A stretch of 10,315 nucleotides of DNA, from positions 1 through 10,315 of the forward strand of contig CAJPML010000014.1 of NCBI GenBank assembly GCA_905371725.1, read 5' to 3'. This DNA is from Leptotrichia sp. oral taxon 215 (GTDB lineage Bacteria > Fusobacteriota > Fusobacteriia > Fusobacteriales > Leptotrichiaceae). Below the pieces are notes generated by a model. The model saw nothing but the letters and a program-made list of their open reading frames with translations. It made no database searches and had not been told where the DNA came from. Made by a program: the position numbers and the translations under genes. This document shows, in pieces, positions 8,007-10,315 of this stretch; position 1 is the first letter of the stretch, and each line of letters begins with the position of its first letter.

Positions 8007-8285
8007 GTGAAGGAGCTAATAGTTGAAATAAAGAATAAGCAGGGAATCCATTTGCTGCCTGCTACTTTGATAATTAAAACTTTAAGAGAACATGCTTCCC
8101 GTTTATGGATTGGAAAGTCTGTTAATAGGGAAAATTTAACAGAAATTACAAATTTATTTGAATTATTAGGTTTATCTGCCGGAATCGGAACAGAGCTGAT
8201 TCTTGCTGCTGACGGAGAAGATGAATCTCAGCTGCTGGAAGAACTGAAAAGACTTATTGAAGTCGAAAAATTTGGTGAAGAATAA
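8007..8285 (+). CDS. HPr-family protein with altered active-site surroundings
   Basis: A cytoplasmic protein of 92 residues (HPr is usually 85-90). It starts with GTG behind a strong Shine-Dalgarno site, and this start puts the conserved His at residue 15, its usual place. Canonical HPr takes phosphate from phospho-Enzyme I on His15 and passes it to sugar-specific EIIA proteins. Here the active-site motif is GIHLLPAT (13-20) instead of G-(I/L)-H-A-R-P-A: His15 and Pro18 are kept, but Ala16 and Arg17 are both Leu. At the regulatory Ser46 position of Gram-positive HPr the residue is Glu (NLTEI, 43-47). A three-residue shortening before residue 39 and extra residues near 51-61 also set it apart. 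The C-terminus (AADGEDE, then an acidic helix) is typical HPr. No PTS gene is near, and the gene is followed by ribosomal protein S1. It may be an HPr paralogue with a regulatory role; phosphotransfer is not assured. Confidence 0.85.
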   Translation: MKELIVEIKNKQGIHLLPATLIIKTLREHASRLWIGKSVNRENLTEITNLFELLGLSAGIGTELILAADGEDESQLLEELKRLIEVEKFGEE

Positions 8286-8321
8286 ATGGCACGAAATACA
8301 AAAATTGATACTATATTGTGA
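8286..8321 (+). other. 11-codon open frame between the HPr and S1 genes
   Basis: ATG at 8286 directly follows the HPr stop codon in the same frame and encodes MARNTKIDTIL before TGA at 8319. The S1 Shine-Dalgarno site begins two bases after that stop. A GGTGAAG lies upstream as a weak ribosome site. Terminating ribosomes could restart here and end on the S1 ribosome site, but a frame this short occurs easily by chance. Confidence 0.2.
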
Positions 8322-8323
8322 AT

Positions 8324-8329
8324 GAGGAG
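8324..8329 (+). promoter_or_regulatory. Ribosome binding site deciding the S1 start
   Basis: GAGGAG lies only 2 nt before the ATG at 8332 but 8 nt before the in-frame ATG at 8338. Normal spacing therefore favours 8338 as the initiator. An in-frame TGA at 8323 rules out any earlier start. Confidence 0.65.
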
Positions 8330-8337
8330 ACATGGCT

Positions 8338-10149
8338 ATGAGTGATTTAAATCATAATTTATTTGAAGAAATGTTAAATGATTATTTACCTGAGGAAAAA
8401 AAATCAGGAGATATAATTAACGGGATAATTACTAGAAAAGATATGGATTTTGCCTATTTAGATTTATCAGGTAAACAGGAAGGAAGAATTCTTATCCGTG
8501 AAGTGGAAGATTATAATGTGGGTGACTCTATAGAAGTTAAAGTATTGAGAAATGATGAAGAATATATAATCGTATCTAAGTTTCTCCTTGATAAGGCTAA
8601 AGAATTCTCGTCTTATGAAGTCGATGAAATTGTGACAGGAACAGTATTAAAAAAGATAAAAGGTGGATATTCTGTCAGAGTAGGTAAGAATGAAGCATTT
8701 CTTCCATTTTCCCTTGCAAGTCTTGACAGGGACAAAGACTACACTGGAGAAAAATTCAGATTTTTAATTAAAGAAAAAGGGAGAAACAATCTGACAGTTT
8801 CAAGAACAGATTTAGTAAGAAAAGAGGAACTGGATTATTTTAATTCAATAAATGTTGGAGATGTAGTTGATGGAAAAGTTAAAGAGGTGTTAGACTTTGG
8901 AGTAATACTTGAGTTAGGCCCAACTACAGGATTTATACATATTTCTGAAGTTTCATGGGATCAAGTTTCTGATTTGATTGAAAAATTTGGAATAAACGAT
9001 ATAGTTAAAGCTAAAATTATAGAAAAAGATGATGAAAAGAGAAAAATTAAATTGAGTCTTAAACAGCTTGAAGAAGATCCTTGGATAAAATTTAAGAATA
9101 CATATAATGTTGGAGATACAGTGAAGGCTATTGTAAAAGAAGTTCTTGATTTTGGACTTGTAGTTGAGATTTCAAGAAATAAAGGCTTTATACATATTTC
9201 AGAGCTAGCTTGGAATAATGCAGCTAAAGTATTGAGAGAGTACAAAGAAGGCGACACTGTTGAAGCGAAAATTATCAGTATTGATGATGAGAAGAAAAAT
9301 GTTAAGCTTAGTGTAAAACAGCTGCTTGAAAATCCATGGGATTCAGTAAAGGAAAAATACAGTATAGGAGATGTTCTTGAGAGACCAGTTTCTGAAGTTT
9401 TTGAATTTGGACTTCTAATAGAACTTGAAAAAGATGTAGAAGGATTGTTACACGTTTCTGATCTTTCCTACAGAAGAATTTCAAATTTATCTTCAAAATA
9501 TCATGCAGGTGAAAATATTAAATTTAAAATTATAGATTTTAATAATGAGAAAAATAGACTGTCATTAAGTGCAAAAGCACTGCTTGATGATGTGTGGGAA
9601 AAAATAGATGATATATATAATATAGGAGATGTAATAAAAGGAAAAGTTATAAATGTTCAGGATTACGGAATTTTCCTTGGAATTCAGGAAGGGTTAGAAG
9701 TATTTATACATAAGAATGAATTTTCATGGGATAGAAATGAACATATAGAATACAATATTGGTGATGAAATAGAGTTTAAAATAATAAATATTAATAAAGC
9801 TGAAAAGAAAATAGGTGGAAGTATAAAACAGCTGACAGTTTCACCATGGAAGGAAGCTGCAGAAAAGTATCATAAAGGAAATAAAGTTACTGTACCTATT
9901 TCCAGTATTCAGGAAAATTTTGTTCTTGTGAAACTGACAGACAGGTTTGATGGAATGATACCGAAAAAAGAACTTGCAGAAGAATTTTTAAAGGATATTT
10001 CAGAAAAATTTTCTGTAGGAGATGAAGTAGAAGCTATAGTAACTGAATTAAATGAAAAGAAAAAATCAATAGTTCTTTCAGTAAGAAAAATAAAAGAAAT
10101 GGAAGAAGATAAGGAAATGGAAGAATTAATGAAAAAATATGGAGTATAA
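8338..10149 (+). CDS. rpsA: Ribosomal protein S1 homologue with seven S1-like modules
   Basis: S1 binds mRNA on the small ribosomal subunit and helps load mRNA during initiation. The protein is 603 residues from the preferred ATG (605 from 8332). Counting from 8332, OB-fold S1 modules lie at about 26-83, 98-160, 176-245, 261-331, 346-416, 432-501 and 516-586. Modules 1 and 2 are divergent, like the ribosome-docking modules of E. coli S1. Modules 3-6 keep the RNA-binding face (for example DFGVILEL and GFIHISEVSWD in module 3). Modules 3-7 are joined by the S1-type linker (D/N/S)-(P/V)-W followed by Y-x-x-G. Module 7 lacks the FIH motif. The tail is charged and helical. E. coli S1 has six modules in 557 residues. 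Some clostridial and fusobacterial S1 proteins carry an IspH domain in front, and none is present here. The gene is 46-52 bp after the HPr gene with no terminator between them, so co-transcription is likely. Confidence 0.85.
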   Translation: MSDLNHNLFEEMLNDYLPEEKKSGDIINGIITRKDMDFAYLDLSGKQEGRILIREVEDYNVGDSIEVKVLRNDEEYIIVSKFLLDKAKEFSSYEVDEIVTGTVLKKIKGGYSVRVGKNEAFLPFSLASLDRDKDYTGEKFRFLIKEKGRNNLTVSRTDLVRKEELDYFNSINVGDVVDGKVKEVLDFGVILELGPTTGFIHISEVSWDQVSDLIEKFGINDIVKAKIIEKDDEKRKIKLSLKQLEEDPWIKFKNTYNVGDTVKAIVKEVLDFGLVVEISRNKGFIHISELAWNNAAKVLREYKEGDTVEAKIISIDDEKKNVKLSVKQLLENPWDSVKEKYSIGDVLERPVSEVFEFGLLIELEKDVEGLLHVSDLSYRRISNLSSKYHAGENIKFKIIDFNNEKNRLSLSAKALLDDVWEKIDDIYNIGDVIKGKVINVQDYGIFLGIQEGLEVFIHKNEFSWDRNEHIEYNIGDEIEFKIININKAEKKIGGSIKQLTVSPWKEAAEKYHKGNKVTVPISSIQENFVLVKLTDRFDGMIPKKELAEEFLKDISEKFSVGDEVEAIVTELNEKKKSIVLSVRKIKEMEEDKEMEELMKKYGV

Positions 10150-10150
10150 G

Positions 10151-10183
10151 AAAGTAAAAATATATATAAAATTTACTTTTATT
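10151..10183 (+). terminator. Weak terminator-like hairpin after S1
   Basis: AAAGTAAA (10151-10158) pairs with TTTACTTT (10172-10179) around a 13-nt AT loop, followed by TTATT. The stem is 8 bp with a single G-C pair, so it is weak, but it begins two bases after the S1 stop codon at 10147-10149, where a terminator is expected. Confidence 0.45.
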
Positions 10184-10271
10184 AGAAAAATAGAATTAAA
10201 GATTTAAATCAGAAATCATACAACATTACTATATAATTAAAAATAAAGAACTTATGTATTTAAAATATATC

Positions 10272-10301
10272 TTGTGAATTTATATAATATCATGATATAT
10301 T
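10272..10301 (+). promoter_or_regulatory. Possible promoter for a gene beyond the right edge
   Basis: TTGTGA (10272-10277) and TATATT (10296-10301) are 18 bp apart. A TATAAT also occurs at 10283-10288, and a 12-bp palindrome ATATCATGATAT lies at 10287-10298. The region is almost pure A and T, so such matches arise easily. No gene starts inside the window. The rest of 10184-10315 shows nothing else. Confidence 0.2.
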
Positions 10302-10315
10302 AAATATATAGTTCT

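Noticed and set aside
8961-9496. Minus-strand frames opposite the S1 gene
   Set aside because: The plus-strand S1 modules are unambiguous there, and the antisense products resemble nothing.
10201-10298. Short palindromes GATTTAAATC (10201-10210) and ATATCATGATAT (10287-10298)
   Set aside because: Palindromes of this size are expected by chance in nearly pure AT sequence, and nothing around them suggests an operator.

Overview
The window looks like chromosomal DNA from an AT-rich Fusobacteriota species, most likely near Leptotrichia. This is inferred from the very large Asn/Gly/Thr-rich type Va autotransporter whose C-terminal half carries the NYG-x-I repeats and the conserved pre-barrel and barrel sequence typical of fusobacterial and leptotrichial autotransporters. 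The low-GC codon choice agrees. No 16S or other marker is present, so the genus is a judgement.

Bases 1-7685 hold the 3' part of one giant plus-strand gene for an autotransporter (surface adhesin type). The frame is open to the left edge, so the true start, signal peptide and N-terminal domain lie outside the window. The visible 2560 residues are a repetitive, cysteine-free beta-helix passenger, a linker, and a 12-strand-type outer-membrane barrel ending in Tyr. The passenger has two parts: an N-terminal part with F-x-V-x-G and SNGVY repeats, and a C-terminal part with N-[YF]-G-x-I repeats. A Trp-containing, acidic, non-repetitive stretch separates them. Synonymous codon use also shifts along the gene, toward AAC and TTC at the 3' end.

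Bases 7686-8006 are non-coding. They hold an AT palindrome, a long imperfect GC-containing hairpin followed by a T-run (probable terminator), a 15-bp direct repeat whose copies lie exactly 90 bp apart, a T9 tract, and an extended -10 promoter (TGATATAAT).

Bases 8007-10149 form a probable two-gene operon. The first gene is a 92-residue HPr-family protein that keeps His15 but has Leu at position 17 and Glu at position 46, so it may not be a standard sugar-PTS phosphocarrier. The second is a 603-605-residue ribosomal protein S1 homologue with seven S1-like modules. Bases 10150-10315 are AT-rich and non-coding, with a weak terminator-like hairpin and a possible promoter.

I do not see a clearly new multi-gene system. 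The most unusual items are the altered HPr coupled to S1, the structured intergenic region with its 90-bp-spaced repeats around the promoter, and the two-part autotransporter passenger.
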